NCBI GenBank assembly: GCA_964544695.1
Contig: CAZJDB010000216.1
Location: forward strand, 3,579-67,578
Direction: 5' to 3'
DNA length: 64,000 nucleotides
DNA from: Dinghuibacter sp964544695
Lineage (GTDB): Bacteria; Bacteroidota; Bacteroidia; Chitinophagales; Chitinophagaceae
The notes beneath the pieces were generated by a model. It ran no database searches, had not been told where the DNA came from, and saw only the letters and a program-made list of their open reading frames with translations. This document shows, piece by piece, positions 10,601 through 18,673 of this stretch. How positions within the stretch are numbered: position 1 is the first letter of the stretch; each line of letters begins with the position of its first letter. The translations under genes and the position numbers were made by a program.

Positions 10601-12578
10601 GGTAAACCGTGTCCGCCAACGAAGAGACCGGCGCAGTGCCGTCTCCGAAATTCCAGGTAGAGGCAGTCGCCATCGTGGCGGAGTCAATGAAAGTCATCGT
10701 GGCGCGGTTGCTGTCGCAGGTGTTCAGAGCCTTGATATTGGGGAAGGGGGCCACGACTTTGATGTAGTTGACGCGGATTGCGGTATCCGAGCAGCCGGGG
10801 TTCGAGGCTACCAGGGTGACGGTATAGGTACCCGTATCGCCATACGAATAATAGGCCGGGTTCCCGTTGTTCACCAAAGTGACGCCGTTCCCGTAATTCC
10901 AGGTATAGGTACTGGCATTCCCCGTGGACTGGTTGTTGAAGGGCACCGCCGTGTTTCCGCAAATGACGGTGTCGGGCGAATTGAAGGCGGCGTGGGGCTT
11001 GGGATATACCACGACGGGGATGATGTTCGACACGCCATGGCAACCGTGGTTGGTGGTGAAGGACAGCTGAATATCATAGGTGCCGGGCTCCGAATAGGAA
11101 TGCGTGGGATTGGGGCCCGTCCCCGTGGTACCGTCTCCGAAGTTCCAGTTGTACTGGGTGATGGTATCTGGAGACACGGCGCCCAGGGCCACGTTGATGA
11201 TGGCGCAGACGCTGTCCGAGGTGGAGGTGGTTTGGACGGCTGCGATGGTGGCGACCGGCGGCTGAATCGTCAGGGGCTTGGATACGGTGCCCATACAGCC
11301 ATTGGCGGCAGTAATGGTCAGGGTCGGCATGTAAGTGCCGTTTGCGCCGTAGGTGAAGCTGGGCGCGCGGCTGCTGGCAGTGTCGCCCGGAAGACCATCG
11401 AAATTCCAGGCCCATTTGACCGCCCCCGCGCTGGTATCCTGGAAGGAAACGAGTGCCGGCGCCCCGCACACCGAATCCATGGCGATCACAAAGCCCGCGG
11501 GGTTTAGCCCCTTGAGGACGGTGACCGGCTTGGAGGCGCTGACGATGCAGGCTCCGAAGGTCTCGCTCAACGTAACCGTGTATGTCCCGGGGGCGCTAAA
11601 GTCATGCGTTGCAGGCGAGCCGGTGGCCGTACCGCCGTCCCCGAAGTTCCAGGCAGCGGTGCCCGGCGGGTTGGTAAGATCGGTAAAAAGAGCCGCCGTT
11701 CCCGAGCACGTGATGTTGGGCACACTGAAGGTCGGGTTGAAATCGGAGGCGTTGACGAGCTGCGTCTTCACCGTGGTGCTGCTGCATCCGTCCGAGCTGC
11801 TCACGGTCAGGGTCACTGTATACAACCCCTTGGAAGCATACACGTGGGAGGGGTTGGCGTTGGTGGACGTGGTCCCGTCCCCGAAATTCCACAGGTAGGA
11901 CAGGGTACCGGGGCCGGAGGAGGTATTGGTGAATATGACGGGGTCGTTGATGTTACACAGTGTCGTGGAGTCCGCGGTGAAGCTTGCGCTCACGGGCGGA
12001 TACACGTTGACGATATTGTTTTGGGTCACGCTGCTGGTGCAACCGAAGCTGTTGGTCACTGTCAGGCCAACCGAATAGGTCCCTGCGAAGTTGTAGGTGT
12101 TGGTGGCGTTATCCGACGTGGTTGACAGCGTATTCCCGTCCCCGAAGTCCCAGAAATAATTGGTAATGGTGCCCGAACCGGCGACAGAGGTGCTGTAGAA
12201 GGCGGGGGTAAGGGGTAAACAACCGGTGGTGTTCGCGTCGGTAAAACCCACGATGGGCTTGGGATACACCGTTATCGTCGTGCTGTAGGACGAAGTTACG
12301 CCGCCGTCAGTGACGGTAAGCGTAGCGGTATATGCCTGGGCCGTAGCATAGATAGCCGACTCAGTCGGCGCGTAAGGCGCATTGTTCAGTGAATTTCCGT
12401 TCCCGAACACCCAGGTATACGTTGCCGCAGGCGAAGCGCCTGTAGTCGTATTGGTAAAAGTAACTGCTAATGGGGAACACCCTCCCGTCGTATTCACGGT
12501 AAAGTTGGCGGTAAGTTGTGCTGACGCGCGACCGCAAAGGGCCAGCAGCAGCAGGAGAGCCGGGACACGGAAGGACAT
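7695..12578 (-). CDS. Giant PKD-repeat secreted protein with T9SS type B (CHU_C) tail
   Basis: 1627 aa. It begins with a Sec signal peptide (about residues 1-20, ending GRASAQ). The body is a chain of PKD-type immunoglobulin-like domains, with about fifteen W-x-F-G-D-G-like motifs (WDFGDGNTLS, WNFGDGTTST, WTFGDGATAD and others) spaced 80-100 residues apart. The last ~95 residues carry the gliding-motility-associated C-terminal domain: PSAFTPNGDGHNDKFYP, then IYDRWGRPVF, then GWDGTYQGRPMPPDAYVY. That domain sends proteins through the type IX system in Bacteroidota. I expect a surface or secreted adhesin or scaffold. No enzymatic domain is visible. PorP/SprF-like partners often seen with such proteins are not next to it. 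A good promoter lies just upstream at 12612-12642. Confidence 0.92.
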   Translation of the reverse strand: MSFRVPALLLLLALCGRASAQLTANFTVNTTGGCSPLAVTFTNTTTGASPAATYTWVFGNGNSLNNAPYAPTESAIYATAQAYTATLTVTDGGVTSSYSTTITVYPKPIVGFTDANTTGCLPLTPAFYSTSVAGSGTITNYFWDFGDGNTLSTTSDNATNTYNFAGTYSVGLTVTNSFGCTSSVTQNNIVNVYPPVSASFTADSTTLCNINDPVIFTNTSSGPGTLSYLWNFGDGTTSTNANPSHVYASKGLYTVTLTVSSSDGCSSTTVKTQLVNASDFNPTFSVPNITCSGTAALFTDLTNPPGTAAWNFGDGGTATGSPATHDFSAPGTYTVTLSETFGACIVSASKPVTVLKGLNPAGFVIAMDSVCGAPALVSFQDTSAGAVKWAWNFDGLPGDTASSRAPSFTYGANGTYMPTLTITAANGCMGTVSKPLTIQPPVATIAAVQTTSTSDSVCAIINVALGAVSPDTITQYNWNFGDGTTGTGPNPTHSYSEPGTYDIQLSFTTNHGCHGVSNIIPVVVYPKPHAAFNSPDTVICGNTAVPFNNQSTGNASTYTWNYGNGVTLVNNGNPAYYSYGDTGTYTVTLVASNPGCSDTAIRVNYIKVVAPFPNIKALNTCDSNRATMTFIDSATMATASTWNFGDGTAPVSSLADTVYHTYAKSGAYTVVLTSTSGACTVTDTAKVFVLLKQNPILSSTVAAICAGSPLPFQINGVDTNYQSVANGNGTYYSINTWQYGDSSTFAGNGGFATTDNANVNGLTTGKDSLRVITASQYFGCYDTSNFIPVKINGPIPGFGVQGANLCYKFPVTFTDSSKDSVPIVKWQWNFGDDSLATRLTGDTVMHLYATPGTYQPSLTVTDSLGCSATTSVTYSSVQVIGPKANFDWTPTYLTPGTTATFNNTSTGAGGATYVWYFYSDGSTSTNPVSVTHNYPTTIVDTVRLIATGSGGGTCVDTVIKPVPVEDLNATFTYTTQYINSANCPPMLASFISNTFAADSLVWTFGDGATADNNPTPSHTYLEPGNYIVTLTAYGAAGTNVVVTDTLTVKGPVATINSNIVVACIPSTVTLTASAKFAVSYTWDFGDGTVLSSSDTVQSHTYINPGVYNPALILTDSTGCQGTFNPKTPLTMDTLHVSPMPRINFCDSGLVQFVDTVFSYAQDSLHETLTWHWSVGADTSDQVQPFFDFTIPGTYLALATVTAPTGCSVTAVDSVVVNPSVRAPITGPTTVCAGDSVTFGASPAMAPTTWSWSFGPVDTSTLAQPPAQVFTTGQDTIRLVLGLNGCFDTSVALLTVNPYPVLGLTPIKATICQGDSVQLNVNMGPVYSWSPVAGLTSDTSSSPKASPASNTTYVVTGSLAGCIRTDSTTIQVIPEVVLRLPADTFVCLGNSVALTATGAGTYQWSPTTGLNSVNGGSAVADPQSTITYTVIGQDLFHCFADTTTITVNVMPIPTVSLPGSVQTPAGIGVTLTPTASSDVTSYGWSPASGLSCDSCASPQAFPNNSTTYTVTVSTTDGCTATASEMITLICREDAVTMPSAFTPNGDGHNDKFYPMGKGIKTIDHFQIYDRWGRPVFTRDNIAINSEDSGWDGTYQGRPMPPDAYVYILEVTCETGEKYNLKGTVVLMR

Positions 12579-12611
12579 GAGGTACGGTTTTCTAATGGAT
12601 TCGGACTAAAT

Positions 12612-12642
12612 CAAATATATGAAAAAGTGCCGACCCCAGCAA
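12612..12642 (-). promoter_or_regulatory. Bacteroidota-type promoter for the PKD protein gene
   Basis: Read on the minus strand, TTG (12642-12640), a 20-nt spacer and TATATTTG (12619-12612) match the TTG-N(17-23)-TAnnTTTG consensus of the phylum. The start codon at 12578 is 33 nt beyond the -7 box, leaving a short leader. Confidence 0.6.
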
Positions 12643-12703
12643 CCGTTTGCCGCATATTTTCTCCCTTTTGCAGCAATCGGCCCCACCCTTTCCCGAAGCG
12701 GAC

Positions 12704-12711
12704 TAGTTTTG
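12704..12711 (+). promoter_or_regulatory. TAnnTTTG -7 box for the outer-membrane barrel operon
   Basis: TAGTTTTG matches TAnnTTTG and lies 17 nt before the GTG at 12729. No convincing -33 TTG is at the right distance. If it is used, transcription begins after the upstream ATG at 12627, which supports the GTG start. Confidence 0.4.
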
Positions 12712-12728
12712 TATCAAATTCAACTTTT

Positions 12729-15386
12729 GTGAGAAAGATTTTGACCCTCTTAGCCATGACCCTGATCACTGCTTCCACTATGGCACAAGCCCCCGGAGGG
12801 GCGCCTGCCGGAGGGCCCAAGGGGGCCCAGGCCGGGCCTCCCACGCTGGGGCGCGCCTTCGGAAAGGTGGCCGACTCCACCGGGAAACCCATCGACCAGG
12901 CCAGCGTGTTGTTATTAAAGGCCACGGTGGACCCAAAGACCCACCAGAAGAAGCTGGTCCTCCTCAAAGGGATGGATACCAAGGCCAGCGGGGAGTTCAA
13001 CTTTGAAGATTTACCCATCGTAGGGCAACTGGTCGCCAGGATTTCCGCGGCGGGATATAAGAGCCATGACGTACCGTTCGTGGTCTTTACGCCGGCCGGA
13101 CCGCCCAAACCGGCAGCGCCGGGAAGCAACAGCAATCCGATGGCGTCATTGCCGTCTTTTGAAAAAGATCTGGGCACCGTCATGCTGGCTACCGACGTCA
13201 AAGAGTTGGCAGCGGTCACTATCGACGCCACGCCTCCCGCCATGAAGCTGGAGCTGGATAAGAAGGTCTTCAACGTTGAAAAGAACATCGTCAGCGCCGG
13301 TGGAACGGCCGTGGACGTGATGCGCAATGTGCCTTCGGTGAACGTGGACATAGACGGGAACGTGACCCTGAGGGGAGGCACCCCCACGATCTTCGTGGAC
13401 GGCAGGCCGACTACCCTGACCCTGGATGAAATCCCCGCGGATGCCATCGAAAGCGTCGAGGTCATGACCAACCCCAGCGCCAAATATGACGCCTCCAGCG
13501 GAGGTTCGGGGATCCTGAACATCGTCCTGAAAAAGAACCGTAAGCGTGGCTATAACGGGAACCTGAGCGCCGGGATCGACTCCCACGGAGGGCCCAATGC
13601 CCTGGCCAGCTTCAATATCCGCCAGGGGAAGGTGAACTTCAACGCCACCGGCCTCTACAACGGATTGGACAGCAAGACCACCGGGAATACGAACCGCTAT
13701 ACCTATATCGGCGACACCACCCACCTCCTGGAAGGGGACCTGACGCGCAACAAGGGACACTTCCTGTTCGGGCAGGTGGGGTTGGATTATTTCGTGTCCA
13801 ACCGGACCACTATTTCCGCGTCTTATTTTAAAGTACACGGGATATTCAATCTCCTCGAGACTTCCCAACTTCAGCAGGACAGCACCATTGGAGGGATAAC
13901 CAGTCCCATACAATACAGCACGCGGTATTCAGATAACGGCCGCTGGTTCGACGTCAACGGGGTGCAGTTGGGCATGAAGCATACCTTCAAAAAGGACGGG
14001 GAAAATTGGACGGCCGATGGCTCCTATTTCGGGGTAACCAGCTCGGGCACGGCCAACTATACCACCGATTTTTATACAGGTATGCCGGGTTCGCCGATTG
14101 CGTACACGACGTTGCAGCAGACGATCGGCACCGCGGCACCCAGCTTTGTCACCATCCAAACCGACTACGCCGACCCCATTGGGTCTAAATCCAAACTGGA
14201 AGCTGGTTTGAGGGCATCTTTCCAGACCCTGACCAACGACAACAGCACGTATTCGCTCGACTCTACCGGCCATAATCCCACCCTGGAGCCCTTCAGCGTG
14301 AGCAACTATACCAGCACCAGTGAGGTTTATGCCGGCTACCTGAACTGGACCAGCGCCCTGGGAAAAAATTTCAGTTACCAGGTCGGGCTGAGGGCGGAAA
14401 GCTCCCGGTACCATGGGCTCATCACGAGCGATACGTTACCCGCCTTCGAGCACAACTATCCGCTGAGCTTGTTCCCTTCCATATTCCTGTCCCAAAAATT
14501 CGCGCACGACAATGAACTGCAGTTCAGCGCCACGCGGAAGATCAACCGGCCCAGCTTCTTCCAGTTGATCCCATATACTAATTATTCCGACACGCTTAAT
14601 ATAACGAAAGGTAACCCCAACCTGGTCCCGGAGTTCACGTACAACTTCGAGCTGTCCTATATGAAAACCTTCAAGCACAACAATACGCTGTTGGTCTCGG
14701 CTTATTACAAGTACACCACGAACCTGATCACGCACTACCAGATCACAGGACCCAACCCCGAGGGCGATACCGTGCTGATCAATACCTACGAGAACGCAAC
14801 CAATGCCCAGACCTACGGGGCCGAAGCCACCACCACGGACAACATCACCAAGTGGTGGGACATGTCTTTGAACCTGAATTTATATAACGCGTACATCAAT
14901 ACGAACAACCTCAACGAGCCCAGCCAGAATGCCATGTGGAGCTGGTTCGGCAAATTCAACAGCAACTTCAAGCTGCCGATGAATTTCACGATGCAACTAA
15001 CGGCGACGTACCAGTCCAAGACCGATCTGCCCGTGAACCAGCAGCAGAACCAGTTCGGGCCGCCCAATTCCCAAACGCAAAGCGCGGCCCAGGGCTACAT
15101 CAAGTCCTTCTACGGTGTGGATTTGGCCATCAAGAAGACCTTCCTGAAGAACCAGGCCGCTTCGGTGACCGTGAGCATTTCGGACATCTTCCGGACGCGC
15201 TGGAGCGACCAGTACAGCATCAGTCCGGGATTGTTCACTCAGGAATTCGACCGGCTCAAGGATCCGCAATTGGTCAGGGTGGTCTTCGCCTACCGTTTCG
15301 GAAAAATGGACCTGAACTTGTTTAAACGGAAAGATTTGAATAACCAGGGCATGCAAGACGCGGGTTCGAGTATGGGGGGTCAATAG
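12729..15386 (+). CDS. Outer-membrane beta-barrel protein, TonB-receptor-like, with carboxypeptidase-D-like N-domain
   Basis: The open frame extends upstream to 12627, but I choose the GTG at 12729. It gives a normal signal peptide (RKILTLLAMTLITASTMAQ) and sits behind a TAnnTTTG box, which makes 885 aa. Domains in order: a proline/glycine-rich linker, a carboxypeptidase-regulatory-like domain (FGKVADSTGKPIDQASVLLL), a plug domain around residues 190-290 (VDVMRNVPSVNVDIDGNVTLRGG, ESVEVMTNPSAKYDA), and a barrel of the 'outer membrane protein beta-barrel family' type. A sensor kinase and regulator follow 7 nt later in the same operon, so it may be part of a sensing or homeostasis unit. Ligand unknown. 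Confidence 0.85.
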   Translation: MRKILTLLAMTLITASTMAQAPGGAPAGGPKGAQAGPPTLGRAFGKVADSTGKPIDQASVLLLKATVDPKTHQKKLVLLKGMDTKASGEFNFEDLPIVGQLVARISAAGYKSHDVPFVVFTPAGPPKPAAPGSNSNPMASLPSFEKDLGTVMLATDVKELAAVTIDATPPAMKLELDKKVFNVEKNIVSAGGTAVDVMRNVPSVNVDIDGNVTLRGGTPTIFVDGRPTTLTLDEIPADAIESVEVMTNPSAKYDASSGGSGILNIVLKKNRKRGYNGNLSAGIDSHGGPNALASFNIRQGKVNFNATGLYNGLDSKTTGNTNRYTYIGDTTHLLEGDLTRNKGHFLFGQVGLDYFVSNRTTISASYFKVHGIFNLLETSQLQQDSTIGGITSPIQYSTRYSDNGRWFDVNGVQLGMKHTFKKDGENWTADGSYFGVTSSGTANYTTDFYTGMPGSPIAYTTLQQTIGTAAPSFVTIQTDYADPIGSKSKLEAGLRASFQTLTNDNSTYSLDSTGHNPTLEPFSVSNYTSTSEVYAGYLNWTSALGKNFSYQVGLRAESSRYHGLITSDTLPAFEHNYPLSLFPSIFLSQKFAHDNELQFSATRKINRPSFFQLIPYTNYSDTLNITKGNPNLVPEFTYNFELSYMKTFKHNNTLLVSAYYKYTTNLITHYQITGPNPEGDTVLINTYENATNAQTYGAEATTTDNITKWWDMSLNLNLYNAYINTNNLNEPSQNAMWSWFGKFNSNFKLPMNFTMQLTATYQSKTDLPVNQQQNQFGPPNSQTQSAAQGYIKSFYGVDLAIKKTFLKNQAASVTVSISDIFRTRWSDQYSISPGLFTQEFDRLKDPQLVRVVFAYRFGKMDLNLFKRKDLNNQGMQDAGSSMGGQ

Positions 15387-15393
15387 TATAGCC

Positions 15394-16476
15394 ATGAATG
15401 ACAAAGGCTCTTGGTATGAGTGGAAGTGGATTCAGGTGGGGCTGCACATCACCTTTTGGTTAGGGTTGATGTTCTTGCCCCACCTGATGATGGTGCAGGC
15501 GCCCAAGAACGCCGACAGCGGTACCCACGATGTTTCCGCGGGGGCGTGGCCAACCGTCGTGGACCTGATCGCCTACGGGTATTTCATTGCCATCTTTTAC
15601 CTGAACGCGTACGTCCTGACGCCGCGCCTGCTTTACTCGCGTCAATATTGGTATTATCTCCTGTCGGTCCTGGGATTGTTTGCCATCAAGATCGCCGTCT
15701 TTTATCCGCTGCTTCACCTCGTGCACACCGTGAATATGTACGACGTGGGCTTCCTCACCTATGCCGTGGGGAATTTCTTCGTGATGCTCTTTTTCCTGGC
15801 CCTGAGCACCAGTTACCGGACCATCCGCGACAAGATACAGTCGGACCGCCTGGCCAAGGACCAGCGCCAGGAACACCTCCGCGCGGAGCTGACCTTCCTG
15901 CGTTCCCAGATCAGCCCGCACTTCATGTTCAACGTGCTGAACAACATCGTGGCCCTGGTGCGCATGAAATCGGACAAGCTGGAACCCACTATTTTCAAGC
16001 TCTCCAGCCTGATGCGCTACATGCTGTACCAGGCCGACGACCAGAAGATTTCCCTCCAGAAGGAGGCGGATTATCTGCAAAGCTATATCGATCTCCAGCA
16101 GTTGAGGGTGGGGGAGAAAGTGCGGCTGCACGTGTCCATCAAGCCCGGTCAGGAGCCGTTTTCAATCGAGCCGATGTTATTGATCCCTTTCATCGAAAAT
16201 GCCTTCAAGCACGGGACAGGGTACATGGAACATCCCCAGATCGATATCCACCTCTCGGTAACCGACGGTTTGTTGTATTTTACGGCACGCAACCGTTTCA
16301 ACCCTGGGGAGGAAACCAAGGACGCTACTTCCGGCATAGGCCTTGCCAACGTCAAAAGGAGGCTGAACCTGCTCTACGGGGAAGAATACGACCTGTGGGT
16401 GACGACCCGGAACAACTGGTTCCTGGTCTCCCTGCAATTAAATCTGAACTATGTTGCAATGCATCGCAGTAGATGA
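15394..16476 (+). CDS. LytS/YehU-type sensor histidine kinase
   Basis: 360 aa. About four membrane helices fill residues 1-150, followed by a short coiled linker and a His_kinase domain of the LytS/YehU type. The phospho-acceptor His176 lies in SQISPHFMFNVLNNI. The ATP-binding part shows PFIENAFKHG (N box) and GIGLANVKRRL (G box). It probably senses a membrane or envelope signal, as there is no large extracellular domain. Its end overlaps the response regulator by 26 nt, so the two are co-translated. The 5' neighbour is the outer-membrane barrel, 7 nt away. Confidence 0.92.
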   Translation: MNDKGSWYEWKWIQVGLHITFWLGLMFLPHLMMVQAPKNADSGTHDVSAGAWPTVVDLIAYGYFIAIFYLNAYVLTPRLLYSRQYWYYLLSVLGLFAIKIAVFYPLLHLVHTVNMYDVGFLTYAVGNFFVMLFFLALSTSYRTIRDKIQSDRLAKDQRQEHLRAELTFLRSQISPHFMFNVLNNIVALVRMKSDKLEPTIFKLSSLMRYMLYQADDQKISLQKEADYLQSYIDLQQLRVGEKVRLHVSIKPGQEPFSIEPMLLIPFIENAFKHGTGYMEHPQIDIHLSVTDGLLYFTARNRFNPGEETKDATSGIGLANVKRRLNLLYGEEYDLWVTTRNNWFLVSLQLNLNYVAMHRSR

Positions 16477-17158
16477 TGAGCCCCTGGCCCTGCACCTCCT
16501 GGAAGACTACCTGACCAGGGTACCCGAACTGCACCTCGTCGCCAAGTGCGGGGATGCCTTCGAGGCGGGGAAGGTCCTGCGCAGCCAGCCCATAGACCTG
16601 ATGTTCCTGGACATTCAAATGCCCGGCCTCTCGGGCCTCCAGTTCATCGAGAGCCTCGCGGTCAAGCCCATGGTCATCCTCGTGACGGCTTACGAACAAT
16701 TCGCGCTGGAGGGATATACGCTGGACGTGGTGGATTATTTGTTGAAGCCCGTGGAACTGGATCGCTTCCTCAAGGCTTGCAATAAGGCCTGGGAGCTGCA
16801 CCAGTTGCGGAGTGGGGGCGGCTCATCCGGGACCAAGGGGTACTTCTTTGTAAATTCCGACTATAGTCTGTTGAAAATCCAGTTCGACGATATTTGTTAT
16901 ATCGAAGGGTTACGCGACTACATCAAAATCCATTTGAAGAGCTCCCCGCGACCCGTCGTGGTCCGCATGAGCGTCAAGGGCGTCGAGGCCGAACTACCGC
17001 CCGGGGACTTCTTGCGCGTCCATAAGTCTTACATCGTTTCCATCAACGACATCACCGCCATCCGGAAGAACAGTGTGTTTATCAAGGACCAGGAGATCCC
17101 GGTAGGAGATACTTACCGGGACACACTCATCCGACTGACGGGACGCAGCATGTCGTAA
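16451..17158 (+). CDS. LytTR-family response regulator
   Basis: 235 aa. The receiver domain spans about residues 1-120, with acidic residues Asp8/Asp9, the phosphorylation site Asp54 in MFLDIQMPG, Thr in VTAYEQ and Lys in LLKPVE. A LytTR DNA-binding domain fills residues 135-235 (YFFVNSDYSLLKIQFDDI, FLRVHKSYIV). It is the cognate partner of the kinase upstream, which it overlaps by 26 nt. LytTR proteins bind direct repeats near their target promoters. I could not pick out such repeats here with confidence. Confidence 0.93.
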   Translation: MLQCIAVDDEPLALHLLEDYLTRVPELHLVAKCGDAFEAGKVLRSQPIDLMFLDIQMPGLSGLQFIESLAVKPMVILVTAYEQFALEGYTLDVVDYLLKPVELDRFLKACNKAWELHQLRSGGGSSGTKGYFFVNSDYSLLKIQFDDICYIEGLRDYIKIHLKSSPRPVVVRMSVKGVEAELPPGDFLRVHKSYIVSINDITAIRKNSVFIKDQEIPVGDTYRDTLIRLTGRSMS

Positions 17159-17196
17159 TCGGACTACACGTCCTTCCTTTTCATTCATTTACTCCG

Positions 17197-17204
17197 TACG
17201 TTTG
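17197..17204 (+). promoter_or_regulatory. TAnnTTTG -7 box 7 nt before a start codon
   Basis: TACGTTTG matches the consensus. The ATG at 17212 follows after only 7 nt, so the transcript would be leaderless or nearly so. The -33 region is T-rich but has no clear TTG. Confidence 0.45.
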
Positions 17205-17211
17205 CGAGTCT

Positions 17212-18246
17212 ATGCAATACGAATTGTTCAACTGGGAGCGTCCTAACATCTCCAAAGATGAATACCTCCGGGACCTCGACGCCATCAAGGCGGCCTTCAT
17301 GAAGGTGTTCCTGAGTGACGCACCTTTGGAGCGATATGTGCGGATGCACCAGGCGGGGATAGGGCAACTCTCGACGGCGCGCAAACCTACGCTGCTGTCT
17401 TGTTTGGAGGAACTCCTCGTCTTTCTGGAACGCCATGCGTCGGCACACCTCGACCCCGACCTACCGTTACCCGCTTTCCGTTCGCGCACTTTCACGGAGT
17501 ATCTGCGCGACAATGCCGGGTCGGCCAAAGAACGCCTCGCTGATGCGGGCATCGACGAAGGACTCTCCGAGGTTGTTGAGGAGCTCTTCAAGGAGAACAT
17601 CCGCGATGGTGTCAAGACGTATCGCCAGTGGTTTCCACTCAGGGACCTCATGCAGTTTATCCTTCAGTTGCCGGGAGGATCCAAAGGAGACCTAAGCACC
17701 TCACAGCAGCTGGTGGAAATGATGGTCTGCCTGAATTTGAACAGCATGAGCGTTTACAAGTATATCGAGTCAACGCTCGAAGACAAGACATTCTTCAAGT
17801 GGCTCGAACACCGTCCGGGGTACAAGCTCATGGAAGGGCGCGTCAGCCTGATGCGAATGCTGGAAGAGTTGGAAAGCCAGAAGGCGAAAGGAGGCGCTGC
17901 TGCGCCCGAGGAATCCGACGACTCGGGATTTGGATTGGATTCGCGCAAGGTGATCACTTCCCTGACGGTAAACGAACTTGGCCTGCTGGTTCGGCTATTC
18001 ATGGAGACGGGGGTCTTCCGTACCCGGAACCGGAAGGGCCTGGCCCAGTTCATGGCAAAGAACGTCGTAACCTTGAAAAAGGAAGCCGTCGATGAAGTCT
18101 CCTCCAACCACTTGTACGGCACCCTATACTCCATGACGGACGCCACCCTGGATTCGGTGCAAAGCATTCTCAACCGGATGCTCGTCCGGCTACAGAAATT
18201 GCGCGTGGAACAGCGCCAGAAAAAGCCCGCAAAAGGGAAAAAATAA
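17212..18246 (+). CDS. Conserved-looking protein of unknown function
   Basis: 344 aa, cytosolic: no signal peptide and no membrane helix. It is mostly predicted helix. A low-complexity linker (about residues 222-240, AKGGAAAPEESDDSG) separates an N-terminal part from a C-terminal part of about 85 residues (SLTVNELGLLVRLFMETG ... LNRMLVRLQKLRVEQ). The C-terminal pattern loosely resembles the end of RteC-like proteins of Bacteroidota mobile elements, but I would not assign it on that. The tail is basic (QRQKKPAKGKK), which could bind nucleic acid. It is a separate unit with its own promoter box, and the next gene is also unknown. Confidence 0.75.
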   Translation: MQYELFNWERPNISKDEYLRDLDAIKAAFMKVFLSDAPLERYVRMHQAGIGQLSTARKPTLLSCLEELLVFLERHASAHLDPDLPLPAFRSRTFTEYLRDNAGSAKERLADAGIDEGLSEVVEELFKENIRDGVKTYRQWFPLRDLMQFILQLPGGSKGDLSTSQQLVEMMVCLNLNSMSVYKYIESTLEDKTFFKWLEHRPGYKLMEGRVSLMRMLEELESQKAKGGAAAPEESDDSGFGLDSRKVITSLTVNELGLLVRLFMETGVFRTRNRKGLAQFMAKNVVTLKKEAVDEVSSNHLYGTLYSMTDATLDSVQSILNRMLVRLQKLRVEQRQKKPAKGKK

Positions 18247-18361
18247 GATTTTAAATTATTAAATATCAGAGCCTTACGGAGTATTCTGTTAGGGAGTAAC
18301 TAGCAAGACGATTTGCAATTTGGCGGGGCGTGTTCCAAATTTGTTCACTCGATTTACTTTC

Positions 18362-18655
18362 ATGGCTAACTCTTTGAATAAACCGTTGGTACTTCTTGGC
18401 CGGGAGACAATTTGGGAAGCGCCTCCGCCCGGCACCCGACTCATGGAGTCCCTTCGCCAATTGATCTACAAAGCAGCCATCCTTGGATATAATAAACCTA
18501 CGTTGCTCCGCGCCCTGAAGGGGGAGCTGCGGCCCTTCGCCTATCTGGTGGGAACCTTGAACGAAGTTGCAATCATAACCTTTATTTCCAGGCGGGTGTC
18601 CGCCGACTGCGCTTTTGAGATCCGCATGGACGAACTACGGAATTTATGGCGATGA
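18362..18655 (+). CDS. Small protein of unknown function
   Basis: 97 aa from the ATG at 18362. The frame is open further upstream to 18320, but that part (MAGRVPNLFTRFTF) is GC-biased and lacks a ribosome site. The protein has no signal peptide. It contains a helical segment (SLRQLIYKAAILGYNKPTLLRAL) and a hydrophobic strand (EVAIITFI). The 115-nt gap before it (18247-18361) is AT-rich and holds only a degenerate box (CAAATTTG). I do not recognise the family, and it may be unrelated to the 344-aa gene before it. Confidence 0.55.
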   Translation: MANSLNKPLVLLGRETIWEAPPPGTRLMESLRQLIYKAAILGYNKPTLLRALKGELRPFAYLVGTLNEVAIITFISRRVSADCAFEIRMDELRNLWR

Positions 18656-18660
18656 TTCGG

Positions 18661-18668
18661 TAGTTTTG
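18661..18668 (+). promoter_or_regulatory. TAnnTTTG -7 box 5 nt before the GH2 start
   Basis: TAGTTTTG fits the consensus, and the ATG at 18674 follows after 5 nt, which implies a leaderless or near-leaderless mRNA. No good -33 TTG is visible at the expected spacing. Confidence 0.4.
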
Positions 18669-18673
18669 GCGCT

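Noticed and set aside
12627..12728. An upstream ATG extending the outer-membrane barrel by 34 residues
   Set aside because: The extension puts 34 residues before a normal signal peptide and starts upstream of the TAnnTTTG box, so the GTG at 12729 is preferred.
17159..17211. Gap after the LytTR gene examined for a terminator
   Set aside because: No stem longer than a few bases and no T-run after one; only the -7 box at 17197 is convincing.
18247..18361. AT-rich gap before the 97-aa gene examined for a promoter or small RNA
   Set aside because: Only a one-mismatch box (CAAATTTG) and a weak CCTTA/TAGGG pairing are present, not enough to call a feature.
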